Part shown: piece after piece, positions 53,924 to 61,356 of the stretch
Position numbering within the stretch: position 1 is the first letter of the stretch
Layout of the letters: every line of letters begins with the position of its first letter
From: Burkholderia sp. 4M9327F10
GTDB taxonomy: Bacteria > Pseudomonadota > Gammaproteobacteria > Burkholderiales > Burkholderiaceae
Direction of reading: 5' to 3'
DNA length: 64,000 bases
Assembly: GCF_005503145.1 (NCBI RefSeq)
Contig: NZ_SCNV01000009.1
Location: forward strand, 121,240 to 185,239
Position numbers and translations under genes: made by a program
Notes under the pieces: generated by a model
What the model saw: only the letters and a program-made list of their open reading frames with translations
Told to the model about the DNA's origin: nothing
Databases searched by the model: none

Positions 53924-55162
53924 TTAACGCTTGTCGCGGTGAATGTCGTGCGTGACGAAGCCGGCGTCGTTATCGGGCATCGCCAGCCAGTCCGGTTGTG
54001 CCAGAGAAGCGCGAATGTCCTGCAAGCCGCTTTCCCAGTGTTCACGCATGGTGGACAGGCCAAACTGGAAGTCCTTGAACTGCCCTTCGTACTCCTTCTG
54101 CCGGTAGATCAGATGGACGACGTTGTAGCGCTTCGAGCAGGACAGATCGTCGGCGAGTTTGCACCAGGGATCGTCACGGTGTTCCGGTGCAACCCGGTCG
54201 AGCACTTCGCGCAATACATGCCGGAAGCGCTGTGAGCGTTGCAGCATGTCGGTCACGAGGCGCGTGCGGCTCGAGTACTGAATGTCCTTCATGCGGCCCT
54301 GCACGTCCGTCAGATTATCCGGCACAGGTCCGATGGCGCTCCACAAGTCCACCTGAAACGCGAGCGTGTCACGACGGGGGGTGGTCTGCACCACTTCGTA
54401 GAGCGGCGTATTCGACATCAGGCCGCCATCCCAGTAGTACTCCCCATCGATTTCCGTTGCGCCGAAACCCGGCGGCAACGAACCCGAGGCAATGAAATGC
54501 TCCGGGCGCAGTTTCACGCGCGTGTTGTCGAAATAGGCGAAGTTGCCCGTCCCGACATTCACCGCTCCCACCGACACCCGCGTTTCGCCCGAGTTGATCC
54601 GGTCGAAATCGCACAGCCTTTCGAGCGTCGCCTTCATGGGCGTGGTGTCGTAGTAGCTGGCGTTCTGCGGCGGCCCGGAGACGGTCGGCAAGGGCGGCGG
54701 GAAACGCGGCACGAAGAAGCCCTTTTGCCCCTGGACGATCGCCCCGGAAGCCTGCATGGCTGTGAATGCCTTGCGGATGGTGTCGTTCGAGTCGAACAGC
54801 GCCTGCTCGATAAACGGCGGCAACGGCGGCGCGAAAGCCGGTTGACAGATCGTCTCCCAGAACTCGAGCAGCCGCGTAACGCGATGCTCCGGCGCATTGC
54901 CGGCGATGATGGCCGTGTTGAGCGCACCGATCGAAATGCCGGCGATCCAGTTCGGCTGGATGCCGGCCTCGTCGAGCCCCTGATACACACCGGCCTGGTA
55001 GGCGCCCAGCGCGCCACCGCCTTGCAGCATCAGCGCGATGGTTTCGTACTGCGGCAGGTGCATATGATGGCCGGCGCGAACGCCAGCCGCTGCTCCGGCG
55101 TGCTCGCCATCCCCGTCGCCGAGGGTGCCGGCACGCGCCCGCTTGACATTGCGTTGCGCCAT
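53924..55162 (-). CDS. Patatin-like phospholipase/esterase
   Basis: 412 aa. The patatin Ser-Asp dyad is readable: oxyanion 'LMLQGGGALGAYQAG', nucleophile motif GISIG, and 'YWDGGLMSNTP' carrying the Asp. It hydrolyses lipids or polyesters. It is preceded 10 bp by bdhA, and this pair suggests PHB or lipid turnover, as patatin-like depolymerase/BdhA pairs occur in Burkholderiales. The start at 55162 has a ~35-residue basic/Ala lead; Met34 is a possible alternative. Confidence 0.85.
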   Translation of the reverse strand: MAQRNVKRARAGTLGDGDGEHAGAAAGVRAGHHMHLPQYETIALMLQGGGALGAYQAGVYQGLDEAGIQPNWIAGISIGALNTAIIAGNAPEHRVTRLLEFWETICQPAFAPPLPPFIEQALFDSNDTIRKAFTAMQASGAIVQGQKGFFVPRFPPPLPTVSGPPQNASYYDTTPMKATLERLCDFDRINSGETRVSVGAVNVGTGNFAYFDNTRVKLRPEHFIASGSLPPGFGATEIDGEYYWDGGLMSNTPLYEVVQTTPRRDTLAFQVDLWSAIGPVPDNLTDVQGRMKDIQYSSRTRLVTDMLQRSQRFRHVLREVLDRVAPEHRDDPWCKLADDLSCSKRYNVVHLIYRQKEYEGQFKDFQFGLSTMREHWESGLQDIRASLAQPDWLAMPDNDAGFVTHDIHRDKR

Positions 55163-55172
55163 CGCCTTCTCC

Positions 55173-55970
55173 TTATTGCATGAACCAGCCGTGGCTCACA
55201 ATGAAGGACTGGCCGGTCAAGGCCGCGCTCGGGAAGGTGGAGAGGAACAGCACGGTTTGCGCGACGTCTTCCACCGTGGTGAAGATGCCGTCCACCGTAC
55301 CGCCGAGCATCACGTTGCGAATCACTTCTTCTTCGCTGATGCCGAGTTCTTTGGCCTGCTCAGGAATCTGCTTGTCGACCAGCGGCGTGCGCACAAAGCC
55401 CGGGCAGACGACATGCGAGCGCACGTTATGCTTCGCGCCTTCCTTGGCCAGCACGCGCGCCAGACCCAGCAAGGCATGCTTGGCGGCAACATACGCCGAC
55501 TTCAGCGGCGATGCTTCATGCGAGTGGACCGAACCCATGTAGATCACAATGCCGCCGCGATCGTCCTTGTACATGTGCTTCAGGGCCGCCTTGGTGGTGA
55601 GGAACGCACCGTCGACGTGAATGGCCTGCATTTTCTTCCAGTCTGAAAATGCGTAGTTCTCGATAGGATTGACGATCTGGATGCCGGCGTTCGAGATCAG
55701 AATGTCGACCGAGCCGAATTCAGCGGCTACTTTATCGATACCCTGGTTGACCGCCTCTTCGTTGGTAACGTCCATGGCGACGCCAATAGCCTTGCCGCCG
55801 GCCTGTTTGATCTCCTCAGCAACAGCGTTTGCGCCGTCCTGATTCAGGTCGGCAATGGCAATCGCAGCGCCCGCGGCCGACAATGTCAGTGCGATCTGCT
55901 TGCCGATTCCGCTCGCCGCGCCCGTAACGACCGCGACCTTGCCATTCAGATTCGTGTTCAGTGACGACAT
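55173..55970 (-). CDS. bdhA: 3-Hydroxybutyrate dehydrogenase (SDR)
   Basis: 265 aa short-chain dehydrogenase. NAD-binding motif TGAASGIGK near residue 17, 'ILISNAGIQ', and catalytic Ser-Tyr-Lys in '[22 protein letters not shown]'. '[22 protein letters not shown]' is characteristic of 3-hydroxybutyrate dehydrogenases. It converts 3-hydroxybutyrate to acetoacetate. GAGGCTC precedes the ATG at 55970. Confidence 0.9.
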   Translation of the reverse strand: MSSLNTNLNGKVAVVTGAASGIGKQIALTLSAAGAAIAIADLNQDGANAVAEEIKQAGGKAIGVAMDVTNEEAVNQGIDKVAAEFGSVDILISNAGIQIVNPIENYAFSDWKKMQAIHVDGAFLTTKAALKHMYKDDRGGIVIYMGSVHSHEASPLKSAYVAAKHALLGLARVLAKEGAKHNVRSHVVCPGFVRTPLVDKQIPEQAKELGISEEEVIRNVMLGGTVDGIFTTVEDVAQTVLFLSTFPSAALTGQSFIVSHGWFMQ

Positions 55971-56296
55971 CCAGAGCCTCCATACAGTTGATGAGCAATG
56001 ACACCACGACACGCAGGCGGCGTGAAGCCGACCGAACGGCATAGACCGTTCAGACGAATGCTGCACTGCGGCCAACTTTGCTATTGTGCATGAACCCTGG
56101 GAAAGGCATCAGGAAATCACGCAGAAATCCATATCTCTTTAAACTGTCCGGGTTGCGCCTGATTGTGTGTCCCGATTCTGTATCTCCTGTATCCCGATTC
56201 GGCGCCCCGATTTGCTCCCCATTCGGCACCCGATTTAGCGCCCGATTCCGCTGACCGGATTGGATGCCTGTTGCATAACCTCTTAAGGAGAAGTGC
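55971..56296. other. Intergenic region between bdhA and the aldo-keto reductase gene
   Basis: About 325 bp containing two divergent promoters. It has a low-complexity run of related short units (GATTC, CCCGATT, GGCGCCCGATT-type) around 56168-56260. No supported gene; the 82-codon minus-strand frame here has no motif. Confidence 0.5.
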
Positions 56297-57268
56297 ATGA
56301 ACTATCGACGACTCGGCCGTTCCGGCCTGCAGGTCAGTGAACTGTCTATTGGGTCCTGGGTGACCTACGGCAATCAGGTGGACACCCGCGCGGCGCGCGA
56401 ATCGCTGGCGGCCGCACGCGATGCCGGGGTCAACTTTTTCGACAACGCTGAGGCCTACGCCGGCGGCAAGTCGGAAGAGATCATGGGGCAGGCGTTGAAA
56501 GAACTGGCGTGGCCGCGCATCAGCTATGTGGTGTCCACCAAGTTCTTCTGGGGCCTTCAGGAGGCGCCCAACCAGTACCACACGTTGAACCGCAAGTATC
56601 TGCTCAATGCGATCGACGCGTCGCTGCAGCGCCTGCAACTCGACTATGTGGATCTCGCGTTCTGCCACCGGCCCGATCCGAACACGCCGGTTGAAGAAAC
56701 CGTCTGGGCGATGAGCGACATGATCACGCGCGGCAAGGCGCTCTACTGGGGCACCTCCGAATGGAGCGCGGACGAGATCCGGACGGCTTATGACATCGCG
56801 GAACGGCATCATCTTCATAAACCTGTCATGGAACAGCCGCAGTACAACCTGTTCCACCGCAAGCGTGTGGAGCAGGAATACCGCAGGCTCTACGAGGACA
56901 TTGGGCTTGGACTGACCACGTGGAGTCCGCTCGCCTCAGGCCTGCTGACCGGCAAGTACCGCGACGGCGTGCCGGCCGACAGCCGCGCCCAGCTGCAGGG
57001 CTACGACTGGCTGCGCAATCTGGTCACCGACGCCGGCAAGAATAGCGTGGTCGGCAAGCTCGGCGGCCTCGCGGACGAGCTCGGCTGCACGGTCGGCCAG
57101 CTTGCGATTGCCTGGATTCTGAAGAACCCGCATGTCAGCACGGTGATCACCGGCGCGTCGCGGGTCGAGCAGATCGCCGAGAATATGAAGGCCCAGGAAG
57201 TCGCGGCGAAAATCACGCCGGAGATCAAGCTGAAAATCGAAGAGATCGTCGGCGACGCGTACGACTGA
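56297..57268 (+). CDS. Aldo-keto reductase (voltage-gated K+ channel beta/YghZ group)
   Basis: 323 aa TIM-barrel NADPH reductase. The catalytic set is Asp ([16 protein letters not shown]), Tyr, Lys (VVSTKFFWG) and His ([10 protein letters not shown]). '[15 protein letters not shown]'-type start and '[19 protein letters not shown]' place it in the KCNAB-like/YghZ group that reduces aldehydes or ketones. GAGGAGAAG-type AAGGAGAAG precedes the ATG. Confidence 0.92.
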   Translation: MNYRRLGRSGLQVSELSIGSWVTYGNQVDTRAARESLAAARDAGVNFFDNAEAYAGGKSEEIMGQALKELAWPRISYVVSTKFFWGLQEAPNQYHTLNRKYLLNAIDASLQRLQLDYVDLAFCHRPDPNTPVEETVWAMSDMITRGKALYWGTSEWSADEIRTAYDIAERHHLHKPVMEQPQYNLFHRKRVEQEYRRLYEDIGLGLTTWSPLASGLLTGKYRDGVPADSRAQLQGYDWLRNLVTDAGKNSVVGKLGGLADELGCTVGQLAIAWILKNPHVSTVITGASRVEQIAENMKAQEVAAKITPEIKLKIEEIVGDAYD

Positions 57269-57504
57269 GCGACCGGTACGGCCGCGCGCGGCATGCGTTT
57301 ATGCGGCGTGCGAAACCGAGCGGTTTGGGCCGGCGGCAAGCGCCGGTTCGGACCGCGACGCAGGCTCGCGTACAATACGCGACCGCGTTGCACGTGCCCA
57401 TCCGGTCGCAAAGCGGCGCCCCCGTTGTTGCTGCAGGTCCAATCGCGGAGCCTGGAGCCCGCCCCCAATCGACCGGCACGCCCTCTTTCGAGCCTCACCT
57501 CATC

Positions 57505-58350
57505 ATGCTTAGTTACCGCCACGCCTTTCACGCAGGCAATCATGCCGATGTCCTGAAACACGCCGTCGTCGTGCAGTTGCTGCGCTATCTCGCCCAGAAA
57601 GACAAGGCGTACTGGTACATCGACACCCACGCGGGCGCCGGCGTCTATTCGTTGAAGGAAGGCTACGCCACGAAGACGGGAGAGTTCGAGACCGGCATCG
57701 CGAAGCTGTGGGGACGCACCGACCTGCCCCCCATGCTGGCCGACTATGTGGATGAAGTGGCGGCGCTGAATACCGACGGCGATCTGCGCTTCTATCCGGG
57801 TTCGCCGTACCTCGCATGGCGGCTGATGCGCGAGCAGGACCGCATGCGTCTGTTCGAACTCCACACCACCGAGATCGACGTGCTGCAGCACAATTTCCGC
57901 GACGCCGGGCGGCGCGCCATGCTCTACGCCGGCGATGGCTTCGACGGCGTGAAGGCCTTGCTGCCGCCGCCGCCGCGCCGTGCGCTAGTGCTGATCGACC
58001 CGTCGTTCGAAGACAAGCGCGACTACACCCGTACGCTGAACTGCGTCGAGGAAAGTCTCAAGCGGTTTGCGACCGGCACCTATGCGATCTGGTATCCGCA
58101 AGTCACGCGCCCGGAATCGCAGCGCTTTCCGGATCAGCTCAAGCGGCTGCAGGAACGCAACTGGCTGCACGTCACGCTGACCGTCAGCAACCCACCCTCA
58201 GATGGGTTTGGGCTGTTCGGCAGCGGCATGTTCATCCTGAACCCTCCGTACACCCTGGCCAAAACACTGAAAGACACCATGCCGTGGCTTGTGCAGGCAC
58301 TTGGACAGGACAAGGCCGCGCAATTCAAGGTCGAACACCGCGGCGACTGA
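57505..58350 (+). CDS. rlmJ: 23S rRNA (adenine(2030)-N(6))-methyltransferase RlmJ
   Basis: 281 aa, close to E. coli RlmJ (280). It methylates A2030 of 23S rRNA with SAM. 'MLSYRHAFHAGNHADVLKH' is the diagnostic start and 'YIDTHAGAGVYSL' the SAM region. The catalytic motif IV reads IDPSFEDKRDY instead of the more common DPPYE form. The ATG at 57505 was preferred over the Arg-rich upstream frame. Confidence 0.92.
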   Translation: MLSYRHAFHAGNHADVLKHAVVVQLLRYLAQKDKAYWYIDTHAGAGVYSLKEGYATKTGEFETGIAKLWGRTDLPPMLADYVDEVAALNTDGDLRFYPGSPYLAWRLMREQDRMRLFELHTTEIDVLQHNFRDAGRRAMLYAGDGFDGVKALLPPPPRRALVLIDPSFEDKRDYTRTLNCVEESLKRFATGTYAIWYPQVTRPESQRFPDQLKRLQERNWLHVTLTVSNPPSDGFGLFGSGMFILNPPYTLAKTLKDTMPWLVQALGQDKAAQFKVEHRGD

Positions 58351-58369
58351 ACCTGCGCGGGTTCAAGCC

Positions 58370-58759
58370 TTACTGTGAAGACGACGGCGCCGTCCGTGGC
58401 TGCAGCGTCGGACGCGGCGTCGGCGTTGCACCTCCCCCACCTCCACTCCCTCCACCTCCCGCGGGCAGTTGAATATAGGGCGCGACGATCAGCGGGACCG
58501 ATGAATTCGGCGTCAATTCGGTTGGCGTCGCTATCGGCTGGGCCTGCACGATCCGGTCGTGCGAAAGCGGCGCGGTCTGTAGCACCGTGCCGCTCTGGCC
58601 GTCGCTAATGCCGTGCTGCGTATCGAGTATCAAGGGCTGCCCGCCGCTCGACGAAGCGGCAAACGCCACCGGTGAAGCCAGCGCCAGCAGCGAAACCGCG
58701 GCACACAGCGAGGGGGCAACGGCGCCCTGCAAGGCGCGAATCAATTGGACGGGAGCCAT
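58370..58759 (-). CDS. Small exported hypothetical protein with Gly-rich segment
   Basis: 129 aa. A signal peptide (about 1-34, 'LCAAVSLLALASPVAFAA') is followed by a Ser/Gly/Gln region and a short Gly-Gly-Gly linker (PAGGGGSGGGGGATPTP). The middle may contain two weak strand pairs. It converges with rlmJ, 19 bp away. No family recognised. Confidence 0.65.
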   Translation of the reverse strand: MAPVQLIRALQGAVAPSLCAAVSLLALASPVAFAASSSGGQPLILDTQHGISDGQSGTVLQTAPLSHDRIVQAQPIATPTELTPNSSVPLIVAPYIQLPAGGGGSGGGGGATPTPRPTLQPRTAPSSSQ

Positions 58760-59032
58760 GAGCGGACCGGGTTGGTTGTGGGAATGCCGGATTGCGCAAA
58801 AAACGCTTTACCTTACCGCGGTGGCAACGTTCAAGCTAGTCGATATTGAGTGGTCTCTGGATGACGGCCAGTGAGCGACTCACTCAGCGCGCAAGTGAAC
58901 CGCCGCCGACACGCACACGGAACGCGGACGCCAGATGTGACAAAGCCCCGTCAATACGGGGCCTTACGCTCTACTGCTGCGACCGCACTCGCCAGGCTGC
59001 GTCGCCAAGGGTCAAACAGACTTCAGACCGCC

Positions 59033-59179
59033 TTACAGCGAGTAGCCGTTCGTTTCGAGCGAACGGATGCGCTGTTCTAGCTGGACGATGTCCGACGACG
59101 ACGCAAGATAAGCCTCACGGCGGCTACGTTCAGCGGTTTCAAACCAGGTGCTCAGCTTTTCAAGAAGGTATGCAAACAT
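59033..59179 (-). CDS. DUF3563 family small protein
   Basis: 48 aa, too short for a usual ORF cut-off. The sequence runs from MFAYLLEKLSTWFE through SSSDIVQLEQRIRSLE to TNGYSL. This matches the DUF3563 family of Burkholderiales, a small helical protein of unknown role. TTGGAGAAC precedes the ATG at 59179. The flanking ~270 bp on either side hold no other supported gene. Confidence 0.85.
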   Translation of the reverse strand: MFAYLLEKLSTWFETAERSRREAYLASSSDIVQLEQRIRSLETNGYSL

Positions 59180-59495
59180 GATGTTCTCCAAGGATCAGAT
59201 ATGAATCCCCGGTGGATTGGGCATCAGGGATTTCCCTTATGAAGGGTTAACCCGGATTATAGGCCTTTGGTGCAACCTGGCTAGTGAAATGCCCGAATGA
59301 CGTGCATTCCGTTTTGGAATGGTGCATCCTGAAATTTTCAGCAAGCGGTTGATCTATATGGAGTTATTGGTGTTTCAACCCAATTTTCGTGAAACTGGGC
59401 CAAGATACGGCACCACAATGGTGCATTTATGTGGCCCGGTTGCAACGGACTTTCACTGTGGTTGCACCTTTCATCATGAGCCGACCATTCATCGC

Positions 59496-59921
59496 TTATT
59501 TGTCCGTGTGGCAAGCATGATTAACGGCCACCTCAGGAGAGGCAAGACCTTCGATGATCGGACAATCGGGGCGCTCGTCCCCGTGGCAATGATCGGCGAG
59601 GTGCGCAAGCGTATCGCGCATCTCCGTCAACTCGGCGATGCGGCGCTCGAGATCCGCGACGTGTTCGAGTGCAATCGCCTTCACTTCGGCGCTCGCGCGC
59701 GAGCGGTCGTGCCACAGGGCCAGCAGACGGCGAATGTCCTCGACGAGAAAGCCCAGGCGCCGAGCCTGACGAATAAAGCGCAGCGAATGGACTTCCTGCG
59801 AACCGTACACGCGATACCCCGCGCTCGTCCGGGTTTTCGCCGCCAGCAGGCCGACACTTTCGTAGTAGCGAATCATCTTCGCCGTGACGCCCGAAGCACG
59901 GGCCGCTTCACCAATATTCAT
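59496..59921 (-). CDS. cueR: CueR-type copper-responsive MerR regulator
   Basis: 141 aa. MerR fold: 'MNIGEAARASGVTAKMIRYYESVGLL' helix-turn-helix, then a coiled-coil dimer helix 'HVADLERRIAELTEMRDTLAHLADHC'. The metal loop is C-H-G-D-E-R-P-D-C (Cys...Cys, 7 between), as in CueR, and ends 'PIIEGL'. It senses Cu(I) and activates copper genes. A divergent copZ-like gene and a 21-bp-arm dyad lie next to it. Confidence 0.9.
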   Translation of the reverse strand: MNIGEAARASGVTAKMIRYYESVGLLAAKTRTSAGYRVYGSQEVHSLRFIRQARRLGFLVEDIRRLLALWHDRSRASAEVKAIALEHVADLERRIAELTEMRDTLAHLADHCHGDERPDCPIIEGLASPEVAVNHACHTDK

Positions 59922-59994
59922 GACTGTTTCTCCTGTCGACCAGAGTTAGCGCTTTAGCGCTTACTCTGGTCCCATGCAACTCGCTTCCAGTGCT

Positions 59995-60039
59995 TGCCGA
60001 TCCTACACCTTCCCATCGTGGGAAGGTGTAGGATCGGCA
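59995..60039. promoter_or_regulatory. Perfect 45-bp dyad, predicted CueR operator of copZ
   Basis: 21-bp arms (59995-60015 and 60019-60039) are exact inverted repeats around TCG. The core ACCTTCCCA-TCG-TGGGAAGGT matches the CueR operator form. On the forward strand TACACC (60004-60009) and TAGGAT (60029-60034) are separated by 19 bp, the long spacer typical of MerR-activated promoters. The near-perfect symmetry leaves an equal signal on the cueR side. Confidence 0.82.
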
Positions 60040-60086
60040 GGCATAATTCAACCACTGCACCACCCACGTTTCTCGAGGCAAAACAG

Positions 60087-60290
60087 ATGACGATCGAATT
60101 TCAGGTAGAAGGCATGAGCTGCCAACATTGTGTGGCGGCGGTGACCAACGCGATCCGCGAACAGGACGGCGCCGCGCAGGTCAAGGTGGATCTCGCGACC
60201 GGCCGGGTGGCAGTCGAATCGGCACAACCGGCCGATAGGCTCAAGGCCGCCATCGACGAGGCCGGCTACACAGTCGTAGAGACTCACTGA
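60087..60290 (+). CDS. copZ: CopZ-like heavy-metal-binding chaperone
   Basis: 67 aa. HMA fold with metal motif 'VEGMSCQHCVAAVTNAI' (GMxCxxC) and 'AAIDEAGYTVVE'. It carries copper to a P-type ATPase or acceptor. The predicted CueR operator starts about 90 bp upstream. No copper ATPase is in the window. Confidence 0.93.
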   Translation: MTIEFQVEGMSCQHCVAAVTNAIREQDGAAQVKVDLATGRVAVESAQPADRLKAAIDEAGYTVVETH

Positions 60291-60302
60291 GGCGAAACAC
60301 GC

Positions 60303-61238
60303 ATGTTCAAGGTTGCAGTGATCGGCGCATCCGGTTTGCTGGGTCGCGCCCTCGTCGGTGAACTGGCGCAACAAACAGACTGGCAAGTCGTTTCAACCGG
60401 ATTCCGGCGCGCCGCCTCGCACGACGTCACACTCGACATTCGCGACGCCGGGGCGGTCAAGCAGTTTGTCGAGCGCGAAGCACCCGATGCGATCGTCATT
60501 GCGGCGGCTGAACGCCGTCCCGATGTCTGCGAACACGACCCCGCGCTGGCCCGCGCGCTGAACGTCGACGCCGTGCGCAGCGTGGCCGAGGCAGCGAGGC
60601 AACACGGGGCGTGGGTGCTGTCGATCTCCACCGACTACGTATTCGACGGCGCGCACCCGCCCTACCGACATGACGCCCAGCCGTCGCCGCTTAACGCCTA
60701 TGGCCGCAGCAAGCTCGACGGTGAGCGAGCGCTCACTGAGACAACCGATTCCGGTTGTGTCCTGCGTCTGCCGCTGCTGTATGGGCCGATCGTCGATTGG
60801 GCGGAATCGGCCGTGACCAGCCTGGTGCCGACCATCGCGGCGTCGGCGAGCGCTTCGCCGAACGCAAGGGCGGCTGTGATGGATGCGTGGGCGATTCGCT
60901 ACCCGACGTTTACGCCCGACGTGGCGCACGTTATCCGTCAGATGCTCGAACAGCATGCGCGTGGCGACACGATTCGCGGCATCGTGCAATGGTCAGGCGA
61001 TGAGCCGATGACCAAGTACGAGATTGCGATCCGCCTTGCCGAAGCACTGCAGCTCGACGCCCGGCTTACGCCGCAGCACACGCCGACGGATGCGACCCCG
61101 CGCCCGCATAACTGTCACCTGGCTTCGAGCCGTCTCGAAGCGCTCGGCATAGGACGCCGCACGCCGTTCGATGTAGCAATCCGACAGGTGCTGGAGAAGT
61201 TTCCCTGGCGAGGCAGTGACACCGGGCAAACGGCATAG
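60303..61238 (+). CDS. RmlD-like NAD(P)-dependent sugar/nucleotide reductase
   Basis: 311 aa extended-type SDR. 'VIGASGLLGRALVGELA' is the cofactor motif and 'STDYVFDG' with 'NAYGRSKLDGERAL' gives the Tyr-Lys pair of the RmlD family (dTDP-4-dehydrorhamnose reductase) and the related MAT2B group. No rml genes lie nearby, so the substrate is uncertain. The start is 12 bp after copZ. Confidence 0.78.
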   Translation: MFKVAVIGASGLLGRALVGELAQQTDWQVVSTGFRRAASHDVTLDIRDAGAVKQFVEREAPDAIVIAAAERRPDVCEHDPALARALNVDAVRSVAEAARQHGAWVLSISTDYVFDGAHPPYRHDAQPSPLNAYGRSKLDGERALTETTDSGCVLRLPLLYGPIVDWAESAVTSLVPTIAASASASPNARAAVMDAWAIRYPTFTPDVAHVIRQMLEQHARGDTIRGIVQWSGDEPMTKYEIAIRLAEALQLDARLTPQHTPTDATPRPHNCHLASSRLEALGIGRRTPFDVAIRQVLEKFPWRGSDTGQTA

Positions 61239-61356
61239 CTCGAAATGGCGGCCTGCGATGGCGGGCCGCAGCGAGCCACCACGCTCCGCTAAGACAGCGC
61301 AGCATCCTCGCCGGAAGCAGCTTTGACGCGCAGCCTGAATCCAGCGAGACAGGTCA

